Counted from the stretch's first letter, positions 48,411 to 56,737 are shown. The stretch is 64,000 nt of DNA from Chloroflexota bacterium (GCA_016179765.1 JACPCL010000035.1:1-64000); one strand, 5' to 3'. Notes: generated by a model from the sequence alone, not told the origin. A program made the numbers and translations.

Positions 48411-49163
48411 ATGACTACGGCAAGACCACCAGTCAAGGTCTACGCCCGCAAGGGCTGAGCCACCTGCGCAAGAACGAAAGAGTTTCTTTCGCTGAACCAC
48501 GTCTCTTATACCGAGTGCGACATAGAAAACCACGCCGGGGCGCTCCAGGAGTTACAGGCCCTGGGCATGCGCTCCGTGCCTGTAACCGTCATCGGCGAAC
48601 GGGTCATCAACGGCTTCAATCCACGGCTCATCAACGACGCCCTCGGCCTGGGCCTGAAGATTCAGGAGCGGTCGCCAGAGGTGACGGTCCCTCTCCTGGG
48701 GCGGGTGCTGGCGGCGGTGGAGCGCGCCGTGCGCCAGATGCCCGACGACAAGCTGGACTGGACTGCACCCGACCGGAATAGGCCCATGCGGGAGTTCACC
48801 TACCACATCTTTACGGTCACTATGAACTCCATCCGCGGCCTCTCTTCCGGCCAGTATGCCAGGATGGACGACGCCCCCGGCCTCTCCTTCACCAGCTTCA
48901 AGGCCATTGCCGACTACGGCCATCAAATGGTGGAGGAGTACAAGCGATGGGCCGCCCAGGAGAACCCCAGGGTGCTGGCCCGCATGGGCCCACGCGGCTC
49001 CGACGACCGCAGCGCCTCCGAACGCCTGGACGTGACCACCGGCCACGGCGTCCAGCACCTGCGCCAGCTGTACTTTGTGCTGCGCCAGTTTGGAGTGGAG
49101 CCCAAGGACCCCATCCAGGACTCTGAGTTCCCGCCGGAGTATGTCCTAACGATTCTCTGGTGA
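48411..49163 (+). CDS. Candidate selenoprotein: glutaredoxin-DinB fusion with in-frame TGA
   Basis: From ATG 48411, directly after AAGGAGGAATC, the frame runs 250 codons to 49163, broken only by one TGA at 48456-48458 (codon 16). Residues 8-80 are a glutaredoxin/NrdH fold: beta strand 'VKVYARKG', then U16-A-T-C19 where the CxxC motif belongs, cis-Pro57 in 'SVPVTVIG' and 'VINGFN'. The TGA thus replaces precisely the first catalytic Cys. Residues 90-240 are a DinB-like helical bundle with His in 'TYHIF' and 'GHGVQHLRQL'. Coding quality is the same on both sides of the TGA. A SECIS-like hairpin follows. The alternative is a nonsense mutation or sequencing error, with restart at ATG 48567. No sel genes are in the window. 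Confidence 0.75.
48475..48491 (+). promoter_or_regulatory. Candidate bacterial SECIS hairpin
   Basis: CGAAAGA-GUU-UCUUUCG is a perfect 7-bp stem with a three-base loop that starts with G. The loop begins 23 bases after the TGA. Known bacterial SECIS elements sit within the coding region just after the UGA, with the apical loop about 16-37 bases downstream and a G among the first loop bases, so all visible rules are met. Confidence 0.6.
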
Positions 49164-49211
49164 AGCCAAGGGCGCTGGTTTCTGTCCCTCACAACCTTCT
49201 CCCACATGGCC

Positions 49212-49244
49212 GATGGCCCGCCCAGCTTTCCTGAGCGGGCCATC
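49212..49244. terminator. Hairpin between convergent genes
   Basis: GATGGCCCGC and GCGGGCCATC form a perfect 10-bp stem around a 13-base loop, 48 bases after the glutaredoxin-DinB stop. The rest of the gap to 49406 holds nothing I can support. Confidence 0.65.
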
Positions 49245-49406
49245 CTTGCTTGGGAAGGGATCTTGACTGAAGGTGAGGTCAGACGACCGCCAGGGAGCAA
49301 GTGTGCCATCTGCAGTACGTATCCATCAAAGGCAGAAACGCGAGTAAGGGTAAGTCCAACCTCTGGTGTAACTGTCATAGCCTGTGCCCCTTGGAAGGCC
49401 GGAGGT

Positions 49407-50741
49407 TCACGGCATATCCGGCGGATAGTCCATGCCAATGTGGCCAAGCTCCTCCAGGCGGCGATACTCGGCATCCGAGTAGCCCAGAAGCTCCTTGTAG
49501 GCGTACTCGTTGTCCTCCCCCAGGCGCACGGGGTAGCGGCGCAGCCGGTTGGGCGTGGCGGACATCTTGAAGATCAGGCCGGGGTAGGCATGGGCGCCGG
49601 TCTCAGGGCCCGTCAGCTCCTCAAAGAAGCCTCTTGCCTCAAGCTGCGGGCAGCGGTACGCGTCGGCCTCGTTCTGGACGGGGCCTGCGGTGATGCCTGC
49701 GGCCTGAAGGGTGTGGAAGAGCTCGTAGTCGTCCTTGTCCCGGGTCCACTGGGCGATGTGGCGGTCCATCTCCTCCCGGTGCTTCCCGCGGCTAAGGGGA
49801 TCGGCGAAGTGCGGCTCCTTGGCCCAGGCGGGCTCGCCCATGAGGGCACAGAGCCGTTCCCACTCCTCCTGGGTGGCGATGTCCATGGCAATCCATCGGT
49901 CGTGGCCGTTGCCTTCTGCCGGCGCAGGGCCTTTGCAGGGGTACACATTGTGGGGAGCGTGGGTGGGGTGGCTGTTGCCCTGGGGCCCTGCGACGCGGCC
50001 ATTCATGGTGTAGTCCATGAACACCTCCCCCAGGTAGGGGACGAAGTTCTCCGCCAGGGCCAGCTCAATCTGCTGGCCTACCCCGGTGCGCCGGCGGTGG
50101 CGCAGGGCGAGCATGACGGCAAAGGCGCCGGCCAGGCCTGCTGCGGCGTCCCCGGTGTAGGCATCGCCTAACATGCTGGGGTCCAGGTCTGGGTAGGAAC
50201 GCAGAAGATGATGGCCGGCCATGCCCTCCATGTGGCTGCCAAAGGTGCGGTAGTTCTTGTAAGGCCCAGAGAGGCCGTAGCCCGGCATGCGCAGCATGAT
50301 GAGCTGGGGGTTCTTGGGCCGCAGCTCCTCATACGTCAGATGCGCCCGTTCCAGGGTCTCAGGGACGTTGTTCTCAATAAACACGTCTGAAACGGCGATG
50401 AGGCGCAGAAAGGCCTCATGGCCCTCTGGCTGCATGATGTCCATAGTCATGCCCAGCTTGTTGCGGGCGTGGCTGTTGAAGGAGGGAGAGCGGTTCCAGG
50501 CGCGCTGGCCGGGGTCCCTGTTGGGGAAACGGTAGAACATGCTGGCGGCGCCACTGGAGGCGCGGACCTGCTCCAAGGGTGGACGCGTGAGAACGGCCCT
50601 GGTGGCCGGCTGAAGGACGTTGCGCGGCTCCACACGAATGACCTCAGCACCCCACTCCGCCAGCATCTGGGTGCAGTGGGGGCCAGCCCAGACCCCGGTG
50701 ATGTCTACGACGCGTACACCCTCTAGGGGTAGCTTGACCAT
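49407..50741 (-). CDS. CaiB/BaiF family CoA-transferase (copy 4)
   Basis: A 444-residue class III CoA-transferase with 'VRVVDITGVWAGPHCTQMLA' at the N-terminus and the catalytic Asp in 'AYTGDAAAGLAG', at the right distance before 'TGVGQ'. ATG 50741 follows GAGGAGAG; upstream in-frame codons cross repeat family 2. It is the last gene of a minus-strand series CoA-transferase, DinB, DinB, CoA-transferase. Confidence 0.88.
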   Translation of the reverse strand: MVKLPLEGVRVVDITGVWAGPHCTQMLAEWGAEVIRVEPRNVLQPATRAVLTRPPLEQVRASSGAASMFYRFPNRDPGQRAWNRSPSFNSHARNKLGMTMDIMQPEGHEAFLRLIAVSDVFIENNVPETLERAHLTYEELRPKNPQLIMLRMPGYGLSGPYKNYRTFGSHMEGMAGHHLLRSYPDLDPSMLGDAYTGDAAAGLAGAFAVMLALRHRRRTGVGQQIELALAENFVPYLGEVFMDYTMNGRVAGPQGNSHPTHAPHNVYPCKGPAPAEGNGHDRWIAMDIATQEEWERLCALMGEPAWAKEPHFADPLSRGKHREEMDRHIAQWTRDKDDYELFHTLQAAGITAGPVQNEADAYRCPQLEARGFFEELTGPETGAHAYPGLIFKMSATPNRLRRYPVRLGEDNEYAYKELLGYSDAEYRRLEELGHIGMDYPPDMP

Positions 50742-50760
50742 GGAGCTCTCCTCTGGTTCC

Positions 50761-50848
50761 GTTTGCTTGAGGCTGACGCTACCGCATCCTAAAGGGTGCG
50801 GCTTGATGCCACCCCGTTCACGGGGCGGTAAATCCTCCCAAAGCAAAC
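50761..50848. repeat. Hairpin repeat family 2, copy 2
   Basis: This is bounded by GTTTGCTT (50761-50768) and its inverse AAGCAAAC (50841-50848). Inside are CCGCATCC-TAAA-GGGTGCGG and the ACCCCGTTCACGGGGCGGT stem. Order and sequence match the copy at 13243-13312. Confidence 0.6.
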
Positions 50849-50930
50849 TTAACCCTCCTCTACTGCCAGCCTACCTGCCGCTCTCCACCCATTCATCCAA
50901 AGAGATAGATTGTGGGGGGTTCAGGCGGGC

Positions 50931-51410
50931 CTAAGAAGGCCGGCCACCCTCCAGAGCCTGGCGGATGTGCCCCAGGCGCATCTCCTCCATCTCCACCACG
51001 TGCTCCACCAGGCGGCGTATGGTGTACTCCGGCTCCTGGCCACCCCTGGGTTGGAGGTTACCCAACTCATTGCCTTCAGAGACATCTTTCCTGATGTCTT
51101 CATCCGTGAGGCCAATGAGGGTAGCAATCAGCTCGGCGCGGGCGGCCTGCACCTCCGCCAGAGCGCGGGCGGTCTCGCTCCTGGGGACGCCCAGGTTGCG
51201 CCGCACCTTCAGCAGGTGCTGGATGTGGTCCTGGTGGTGGGTAGCGATGCGGTGAAGGAGGCGACGGATGGTGAAGGGGCCCTCCTCTCCCTGGGGAGCG
51301 TCGGTATAGGGAAGGCCAAGCTGGTCGTCGGTCAGGCCCAGGAGCAGGTCCATGGCCTCCCGGCGTTGGGCCTCCAGCTTGGAGATGAGCTTCTTGACTT
51401 CGATGTCCAT
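50931..51410 (-). CDS. DinB-like four-helix protein
   Basis: A 159-residue DinB/YfiT-like helical bundle. His residues in 'LLHRIATHHQDHIQHLLK' and 'VEHVVEMEEMRLGHI' can form the family's metal site. Family members include thiol-dependent transferases and many unknowns. ATG 51410 follows a strong AGGAGGAACC. It is followed on the same strand by CoA-transferase copy 4. Confidence 0.8.
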   Translation of the reverse strand: MDIEVKKLISKLEAQRREAMDLLLGLTDDQLGLPYTDAPQGEEGPFTIRRLLHRIATHHQDHIQHLLKVRRNLGVPRSETARALAEVQAARAELIATLIGLTDEDIRKDVSEGNELGNLQPRGGQEPEYTIRRLVEHVVEMEEMRLGHIRQALEGGRPS

Positions 51411-51419
51411 GGTTCCTCC

Positions 51420-51577
51420 TAGCAGACTGCTGAAAAAGGGAAGTCCAGAGGGGCATAGCCCCGGAGCCTGTCCTTGAGTCCGCCAACGGCGGACGAAGGA
51501 GTGTCCCCCAGAACTCATCTTCCCCCTCTCCCTTTAGGAGAGGGGGAACACAAGGGGGTGAGGTCAGCACCCTCCTA
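51420..51577. repeat. Dispersed inverted-end repeat, copy F
   Basis: It has the best-preserved left end, TAGCAGACTGCTGAAAAAG. Inside are AGGGGCATAGCCCC, the core AGTGTCCCCCAGA and a TCTCCCTTTAGGAGA hairpin. The right edge overlaps the TAG stop of the DinB gene at 51575. It separates two DinB genes. Confidence 0.7.
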
Positions 51578-51991
51578 GTGGCCGCCGCCTTTGAGGGCGT
51601 TGGCGATAAGCTCCATGGTCGCGTTTTCCACCTCCATGGCGTGCAGGACTACGTCCCTGGGGGAGGCGTTATTGGCAGAGGCGCTGGCCACGTCTAGCTG
51701 GGCGTCCTGCAGGTCCGAGAAGTAGGCGGAGAGCTGGGCGCGCAGGCCTTGCAACTCGGCCAGGACCCGTTTGGCCTCGCTGCGGGGAATGCGCTGCCCC
51801 CACTTGGTCCACAGGAGCTGCTCAATGTGCTCCTTATAGTGGTCGCCCAGGTCGTGCAGGGCCTGGCGCAGGGTGCGGCCATCGGCCAGGGGCGTATCCA
51901 GCGCAGGGTCGCTGACTCCGCCCAAACCCTTGCCGGCCTCCCGTTCCATCACCAGGAAGGCTTCATGAAGGCGTTGTACCTGATCGTTCAT
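51575..51991 (-). CDS. DinB-like four-helix protein
   Basis: A 138-residue DinB-like protein. 'ALHDLGDHYKEHIEQLLW' and 'VVLHAMEVENATMELIAN' contain the expected helix-bundle His positions. It follows CoA-transferase copy 5 by 19 bases, behind AGAGAGGTG. Together with 50931-51410 and the C-terminal part of 48411-49163, it is one of three DinB domains within 4 kb. Confidence 0.8.
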   Translation of the reverse strand: MNDQVQRLHEAFLVMEREAGKGLGGVSDPALDTPLADGRTLRQALHDLGDHYKEHIEQLLWTKWGQRIPRSEAKRVLAELQGLRAQLSAYFSDLQDAQLDVASASANNASPRDVVLHAMEVENATMELIANALKGGGH

Positions 51992-52010
51992 AGCTTCACC
52001 TCTCTGGCGC

Positions 52011-53216
52011 TTAGATCACTCCTTGCTGGCGCAGCAGCAGGACCTCCTCCTGGGTGTAGCCCAGCTCCTCCCGCAGCACCTGGACGGTGTGCTCCCCCAG
52101 CAGAGGGGCGCGCTGGGCCGGCAGGCGCGGCGTTTCGCCCATGAGAAAGGGCCGGCCAGGGTACAGGAGGGGACCGGTATAGGGGTGGTCTACCGTTTCC
52201 CAGAAGCCGCGCCCCTGGAAATGGGGGTCCTCCATAATGTCCTTAACAGAGTTGATGGGGCCAGCCAGCAGGTGATGGGCCTGGGACTCAGCCACGGCAT
52301 CCCGCATGGAGTGGGACATGAGCCAGGGGAGGTAGTATTCGTCAAAGGCCTCGCCAGCCTCGGGCTGCATGCGAGCGGCCACGGTACTGAAGCGCTGGTC
52401 CTTCACGAGCTCCGGATGGCCAATCATCTGGCACAACTCACTGAAACGATAACCCATAGCGGTGATGTTCACGTAGCCGTCGGCGCAGGGGCGAGTGCCC
52501 GCGCCCAGCCGTACCTCCGGATTGGGGCGCTCACCAATCTCGCCAGTGTAAGCGTAGGCGGTCAGGTAAACCACCCGGCGGTCTCGGAAGCCCGTCTGGG
52601 TCTCGTAGACCGAAACGTCAATCTGCTGGCCTTCGCCTGTGTCCTCGGCGGTGTACAGCGCCAGCATGGTGGCGTAGGCGGCAACGGCGCCGGCGTGGTA
52701 GGCGACGACGTTGCCCCCCAGCTTCAACGGCTCCCGCTCCGGATGGCCGGTGACGTTCATGGGGCCACCCATGGCAAAGGAGACGATCTCACTGGCCCTC
52801 AGGTCGCGGTAGGGGCCGGTCTGGCCGAAGTTGGAGATGGATACGTACACCAGGCGAGGGTTGGCAGGGGCCAGGCTCTGGTAGTCCAGGCCCAGACCCT
52901 CCATGACGCCAGGGCTGAAGTTCTCCACCAGAATGTCCGATTTCTGGGCCAGGCGCCGGACGATGTCCTTGCCTTCGGCGCTCTTGAGATTGAGGGTGAT
53001 GCCCCGCTTGTTGGTGTTCAGGTGAAGGAAGAGGCCGCTGCCCTCCAGGTGGGGCGTGTCCTGGTAAAAGGGACCAAGAGAGCGGGCAGGGTCGCCCGTG
53101 CCGGGGCGCTCCACCTTGATGACCCCGGCGCCATAGTCGGCCAGGAGCTTGGTGCAGTGAGGCCCAGCAATGTAGTGGGTCAGGTCCAGGACGCGTACTC
53201 CTGCCAGGGCGGTCAT
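52011..53216 (-). CDS. CaiB/BaiF family CoA-transferase (copy 5, lacks catalytic Asp)
   Basis: A 401-residue class III CoA-transferase fold ('VRVLDLTHYIAGPHCTKLLA', 'TGEGQQIDVSVYET'). The residue 22 places before the Gly of 'DTGEGQ', normally the catalytic Asp, is Ala ('NVVAYHAG'). The start may be ATG 53216 or GTG 53222; AGGAG lies five bases before the GTG. It heads the minus-strand series with the two DinB genes and copy 4. Confidence 0.85.
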   Translation of the reverse strand: MTALAGVRVLDLTHYIAGPHCTKLLADYGAGVIKVERPGTGDPARSLGPFYQDTPHLEGSGLFLHLNTNKRGITLNLKSAEGKDIVRRLAQKSDILVENFSPGVMEGLGLDYQSLAPANPRLVYVSISNFGQTGPYRDLRASEIVSFAMGGPMNVTGHPEREPLKLGGNVVAYHAGAVAAYATMLALYTAEDTGEGQQIDVSVYETQTGFRDRRVVYLTAYAYTGEIGERPNPEVRLGAGTRPCADGYVNITAMGYRFSELCQMIGHPELVKDQRFSTVAARMQPEAGEAFDEYYLPWLMSHSMRDAVAESQAHHLLAGPINSVKDIMEDPHFQGRGFWETVDHPYTGPLLYPGRPFLMGETPRLPAQRAPLLGEHTVQVLREELGYTQEEVLLLRQQGVI

Positions 53217-53359
53217 GCTCACAGCGTCTCCTGACATCGGTGGATGGGGGCATTATGAGGGCAACGGGCATCATGGGCAAGAGGGGAGTCCGTTCCTTGA
53301 CAGGGGTATCGGCTGCCCATAGGATGGTGCTGCCTATCCTGTTCCGAAAGGTGGGACCT

Positions 53360-54064
53360 TTGACCACCCTGCGCCAGCTCTACGACCTGCAAGAGGTGGA
53401 CCTGGAGATAGACCGCGTCAACGCCCAGGTTGCCGCGCTGAACAGGCGCATCCAGGACGAGGCTGCCCTCCTGAGCGCACGGCAGACCCTGGCCCAGCGA
53501 CGGGAAGCCGTGCAGCAGATGCGCCGGCAACAGGCCCTTCACACGCAGGCCGTGCAGGAGCTGCGGGAGAAGACCAAGGACCTGGAGCGGCGACTGTACG
53601 GCGGCTCCATCCGCAGCATCAAGGAGATGGAGGCGCTTCAGGGCGAGGCGAAGGGGTACCACGAGCAGGCGCGCACCATTGAGGACGAGGAGCTGCTTCC
53701 TCTGATGGTGAAGCTGGAGGAGGAGGAGGCGTGGATAGGGGTGGCGTCGGCGGCCCTCGCCCACATGGAGCAGGAGCGGCGGGCGCTCGTAGAGCAGCTT
53801 ACCGCGGAGGCCAGCAACCTGGCGGCCACGCTGCCGGGGCTACAAGCCAAACGGCGAGGGGCCGCCGCCGCCCTGGCCACCGCGCCTCTGTCCCAATATG
53901 AGCGGCTGCGGGGCGCAAAGCAGGGGCAAGCGGTGGCCAGGGTGGAGCACGGGATGTGTGCGGGGTGCCGCGTCATGCTGCCGGGGCGTGAGGTGCAGCA
54001 GGCCAGAATCTCCAAGGAGCCGGTCTACTGTCCTAGCTGTGGCCGTATGCTCTACGCAGGTTGA
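53360..54064 (+). CDS. Coiled-coil C4 zinc-ribbon protein (COG1579-like)
   Basis: A 234-residue protein: a long coiled coil (residues 5-180, 'LRQLYDLQEVDLEIDRV' onward) and a C-terminal zinc ribbon 'CAGCRVMLPG...CPSCGRMLY' that may bind nucleic acid. TTG 53360 follows AAGGTGGGACC and suits the homologues' start. Its stop overlaps the recombinase-like gene, so the two are coupled. Function unknown. Confidence 0.82.
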   Translation: MTTLRQLYDLQEVDLEIDRVNAQVAALNRRIQDEAALLSARQTLAQRREAVQQMRRQQALHTQAVQELREKTKDLERRLYGGSIRSIKEMEALQGEAKGYHEQARTIEDEELLPLMVKLEEEEAWIGVASAALAHMEQERRALVEQLTAEASNLAATLPGLQAKRRGAAAALATAPLSQYERLRGAKQGQAVARVEHGMCAGCRVMLPGREVQQARISKEPVYCPSCGRMLYAG

Positions 54065-55449
54065 CCGTGCGCGCTATCGCCTATTTCCTGTACGATCCCC
54101 AGGCCCCCAGGGGCGACCCTGCTACCCGCGCCCGCATGGAGGGAGCCGCCCGCCGCTTCTGCGACGCTGGCCGCTACACCTTGGAGCGCGCCTTTGCCTA
54201 TCCCCTTGGCCAGACCGACCCGGCCCAGGCCGTGGACGCCCTCTGCCTCTTCTTGGAGGCCCAGAAGACCCCCTTTCTGGTGACGGTAGCGAACCCATTG
54301 CACCTGGGAAAGACGCCGGAGCAAGGAGTGGAATCCCTCCTGCGGCTGGACAGCCTGGGGGCGCGCATGGTGTGCATCCAGGAGGGAAGGCAAGACCCCC
54401 TGCGTGAGCTCTACGACGCCATGGCCCCAGCCCAGGAGGCAGGCCAGACCTCGGACCGGGCAAAGCACATCCGGGACGCTATGTACCGGAAGGCAGCCCG
54501 CGGAGAGGGCCTGGGCAGGCCACCCTACGGGTATCATCTGGGGCCGTCGGGCAAACTGGAAGAGGTGCCAGAGCAGGGCCAAGTGGTGCGTCTGATATTC
54601 CACCTCTACCTGGAGCAGGGCCTGGGCCTGCGCAACATCGTGCGGGAGCTCAACAACCAGGGGCATCGTACCCTCAGAGGCCAAAATTGGAGCATGGTGT
54701 CCATCCGGGACATCCTGCGCAACAGCGCCTACGTGGGCACGTACCGCCGGTTCGGCCTTCGCCTCCCCCGGAGCCACCCCCCCATTGTGGACCGGGAGGT
54801 GTTCCGCAGGGCCCAAGACCTCCTGGAATCGCGCACGCCCCGGCGACGGCAGGCCAGCCCCCAGCCTTTCTTACTTTCGGGCCTGGCAGTGTGCAGCCAG
54901 TGTGGCAACCACATGATCGGCGTCACGCGGCGGCAAAGCTGGCGGAACAAGGACGGCCAGCGCATGCATGGAGTGTACCGTTACTACCAGTGCCAGTCCC
55001 GCACCAACCAGAGCGTATGCCAGTACCACACCTGGCGGGCCTCGGCCTTGGAAGAGGCGGTGGCGGCGGAGCTGCGGCGACAGATCACGGCGAAGCCAGA
55101 GCTGCTGCGCCCTTCGGCTGAAGGGCTGCGCCAGGCCCCACCCGCCACTACCGCGCACGAGGCGCATCGCGAACAGTATCTCGCCCACGTCAAGCAGGCG
55201 GCGGAGGGCGTCATGACCCTGAGCCGGCTGAGGGAGGTGCTGGCGAAGCTTCAGTCGCCGGCTGCGGGAAAGGGCGCTGCGCAGGAACAGGCTCCAGCCG
55301 GGGAAGGGGCCGCTGCCGGCGAGGCGCTGCTGGACGAGGCGCGCTGGCAGAGCCTGGACGACGCCAGGAAACGGCAGGAGTTGGCGCGGTGGATTGATCA
55401 CATTGCGGTGGGGGATAAGGACATCTATGTTACACTAAAGGCGGGCTAA
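54061..55449 (+). CDS. Serine-recombinase-derived protein lacking the catalytic Ser
   Basis: A 462-residue large-serine-recombinase architecture: degenerate resolvase domain (1-130), Recombinase domain ('GRPPYGYHLGPSGKLEEVPE', 'SMVSIRDILRNSAYVGTYR'), zinc ribbon ('CSQCGNHMIG...CQSRTNQSVCQYH') and a coiled C-terminus. The N-terminus reads 'VRAIAYFLYDPQAPRG', where active enzymes have Y-A-R-x-S; no serine stands there. It cannot cut DNA by the normal mechanism and may be a domesticated DNA-binding protein. It starts by TTG inside the upstream stop, or by GTG 54067. Its stop codon overlaps the 5' stem of rnpB. Confidence 0.8.
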   Translation: MTVRAIAYFLYDPQAPRGDPATRARMEGAARRFCDAGRYTLERAFAYPLGQTDPAQAVDALCLFLEAQKTPFLVTVANPLHLGKTPEQGVESLLRLDSLGARMVCIQEGRQDPLRELYDAMAPAQEAGQTSDRAKHIRDAMYRKAARGEGLGRPPYGYHLGPSGKLEEVPEQGQVVRLIFHLYLEQGLGLRNIVRELNNQGHRTLRGQNWSMVSIRDILRNSAYVGTYRRFGLRLPRSHPPIVDREVFRRAQDLLESRTPRRRQASPQPFLLSGLAVCSQCGNHMIGVTRRQSWRNKDGQRMHGVYRYYQCQSRTNQSVCQYHTWRASALEEAVAAELRRQITAKPELLRPSAEGLRQAPPATTAHEAHREQYLAHVKQAAEGVMTLSRLREVLAKLQSPAAGKGAAQEQAPAGEGAAAGEALLDEARWQSLDDARKRQELARWIDHIAVGDKDIYVTLKAG

Positions 55450-55805
55450 GGAGGCCGGGCGGCCGCTGCCCCGACGAGAGTCGGGGGAGAGGAAAGTCCG
55501 AGCTCCACCGGGCAGGGCGCTGGGCAACACCCAGACGGGGCGACCCGCTAGACAGTGCCACAGAAACACACCGTCCCGACCCAGGTCGGGACAAGGTTGA
55601 AATCGTGAGGTAAGAGCTCACGGCCCCGGCGGTAACGCCCGGGGCGGGTAAACCTCACCTGGAGCAAGGCCAAATAGGGGGACGCAGGCGCCCGGCCAGT
55701 CCCCGGGTTGGCTGCTAGAGTCCCGTGGCAACACAGGACGTAGAGAGATGGCCGCCGTCCCGATAGCATCGGGATACAGGACTCGGCTTATAGGCCTCCT
55801 TAGCC
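55444..55805 (+). ncRNA. rnpB: RNase P RNA
   Basis: The catalytic RNA that trims tRNA 5' ends. GGCTAAGGAGGCC at the 5' end pairs perfectly with GGCCTCCTTAGCC at the 3' end (P1). Universal blocks are present: GAGGAAAGTCCGAGC near the start, ACAGAAAC in the middle, and AGAGATGGCCGCC with the final ACTCGGCTTATAGGCC. The size of about 362 bases suits a type A bacterial RNA. It overlaps the stop of the recombinase-like gene and may share its transcript. The following 140 bases hold nothing else. Confidence 0.95.
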
Positions 55806-55945
55806 TGCCCATCCCAACATCATACCCCCACCAAGATCTGTCTTGCCTCCACCAGCGCCAGCGCCAGAATGACGTCCGGTTTGTTTCCTCAACCCCATTC
55901 CAAAGGGCAGCGTTGATCCTCCCTATGCCTGACGCAACTCCTGCT

Positions 55946-56737
55946 CTACACCACACCAATACTTCTCAGCACCTCCCACCACATTGACAGAGCGATAAGT
56001 ACCAGCAGGACAGCATACAGGTAACGGAGGAAACGCCGAGAAAGACGCCCGTTCACCAACGCCCCTAGCTGAGCGCCAGGTATCGCTCCCACCACGACCA
56101 CCACCGATAGCAACAATGGTACCTGTCCGGTGGCCACCTTCCCCAGGGAACCAGCCATCGCCCCAAACCAGCTCATAGCCAACGCACTGGCAATGGCGAC
56201 CCTCAGAGGCACTCCAAAGATACGATGAAGGACCGGCGTAATGAGGAATCCGCCGCCCACACCCACCATCCCCGCCATCAGGCCTTCAGGAAAGAAGACG
56301 CCCAGTCGCCAGGGACGACGAAACTCAAAGCCGGTTTCAGGGACTGGGACGCCATCGCCGCTAACCACCATGAGCACGAAGCCAAGGGTAGCTGCCAAGG
56401 CAAATACGGTAAGAAGAAGCACATCCGGAGCCCATCGGGAAAGGATGCCTCCGGTCAATGCGCCAATGGCGACAAACATTCCCCCAATGATGGCAATGCT
56501 CCCGTTCACGTAGCCGTGGCTCCGATGGGCCACAACCCCGGAACTGCTGGCAAAGAGACCCTGGACGATGGCGATTGCCGCAACACTCTTGACGCTAAGC
56601 TGCCCGAGGCCGAGCCAGGGCGGTACGTAGAGAAGCACAGGGACCATGACAACTGCGCCGCTTATACCCAGGAGTCCAGAAACAGCGCCTCCCCCGAAGG
56701 AGAGCAACATGACCGCAACACCTAGCGCCAAGCTCAT
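55946..56737 (-). CDS. TSUP family anion exporter (TauE/SafE-like)
   Basis: A 263-residue membrane protein with about eight helices and two 'GGG-SG-LG(V/I)GGG' repeats ('GGGAVSGLLGISGAVVMVP', 'GMVGVGGGFLITPVL'), the hallmark of TauE/SafE transporters for sulfite, sulfonates or organic anions. ATG 56737 is chosen, after AAAGGT. It follows a small HTH regulator and lies near a divergent LysR gene; either may control it. Confidence 0.88.
   Translation of the reverse strand: MSLALGVAVMLLSFGGGAVSGLLGISGAVVMVPVLLYVPPWLGLGQLSVKSVAAIAIVQGLFASSSGVVAHRSHGYVNGSIAIIGGMFVAIGALTGGILSRWAPDVLLLTVFALAATLGFVLMVVSGDGVPVPETGFEFRRPWRLGVFFPEGLMAGMVGVGGGFLITPVLHRIFGVPLRVAIASALAMSWFGAMAGSLGKVATGQVPLLLSVVVVVGAIPGAQLGALVNGRLSRRFLRYLYAVLLVLIALSMWWEVLRSIGVV

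Noticed and set aside
48567-49163. Shorter DinB-only gene starting at ATG 48567
   Set aside because: No ribosome site precedes it, and the upstream 52 codons make a proper glutaredoxin half-domain with a strong ribosome site; kept only as the alternative if the TGA is a real stop.
48923-49474. Minus-strand frame of 183 codons across the end of the glutaredoxin-DinB gene
   Set aside because: It runs opposite conserved DinB sequence and has no family features.
52023-53234. Plus-strand frame of about 400 codons opposite CoA-transferase copy 5
   Set aside because: Shadow frame; the minus strand carries a full CaiB/BaiF domain with a ribosome site.
54061-55449. Active phage or ICE integrase with attachment site
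   Set aside because: The catalytic serine region is missing, no phage or conjugation genes are around, and I see no att-type repeat near rnpB.
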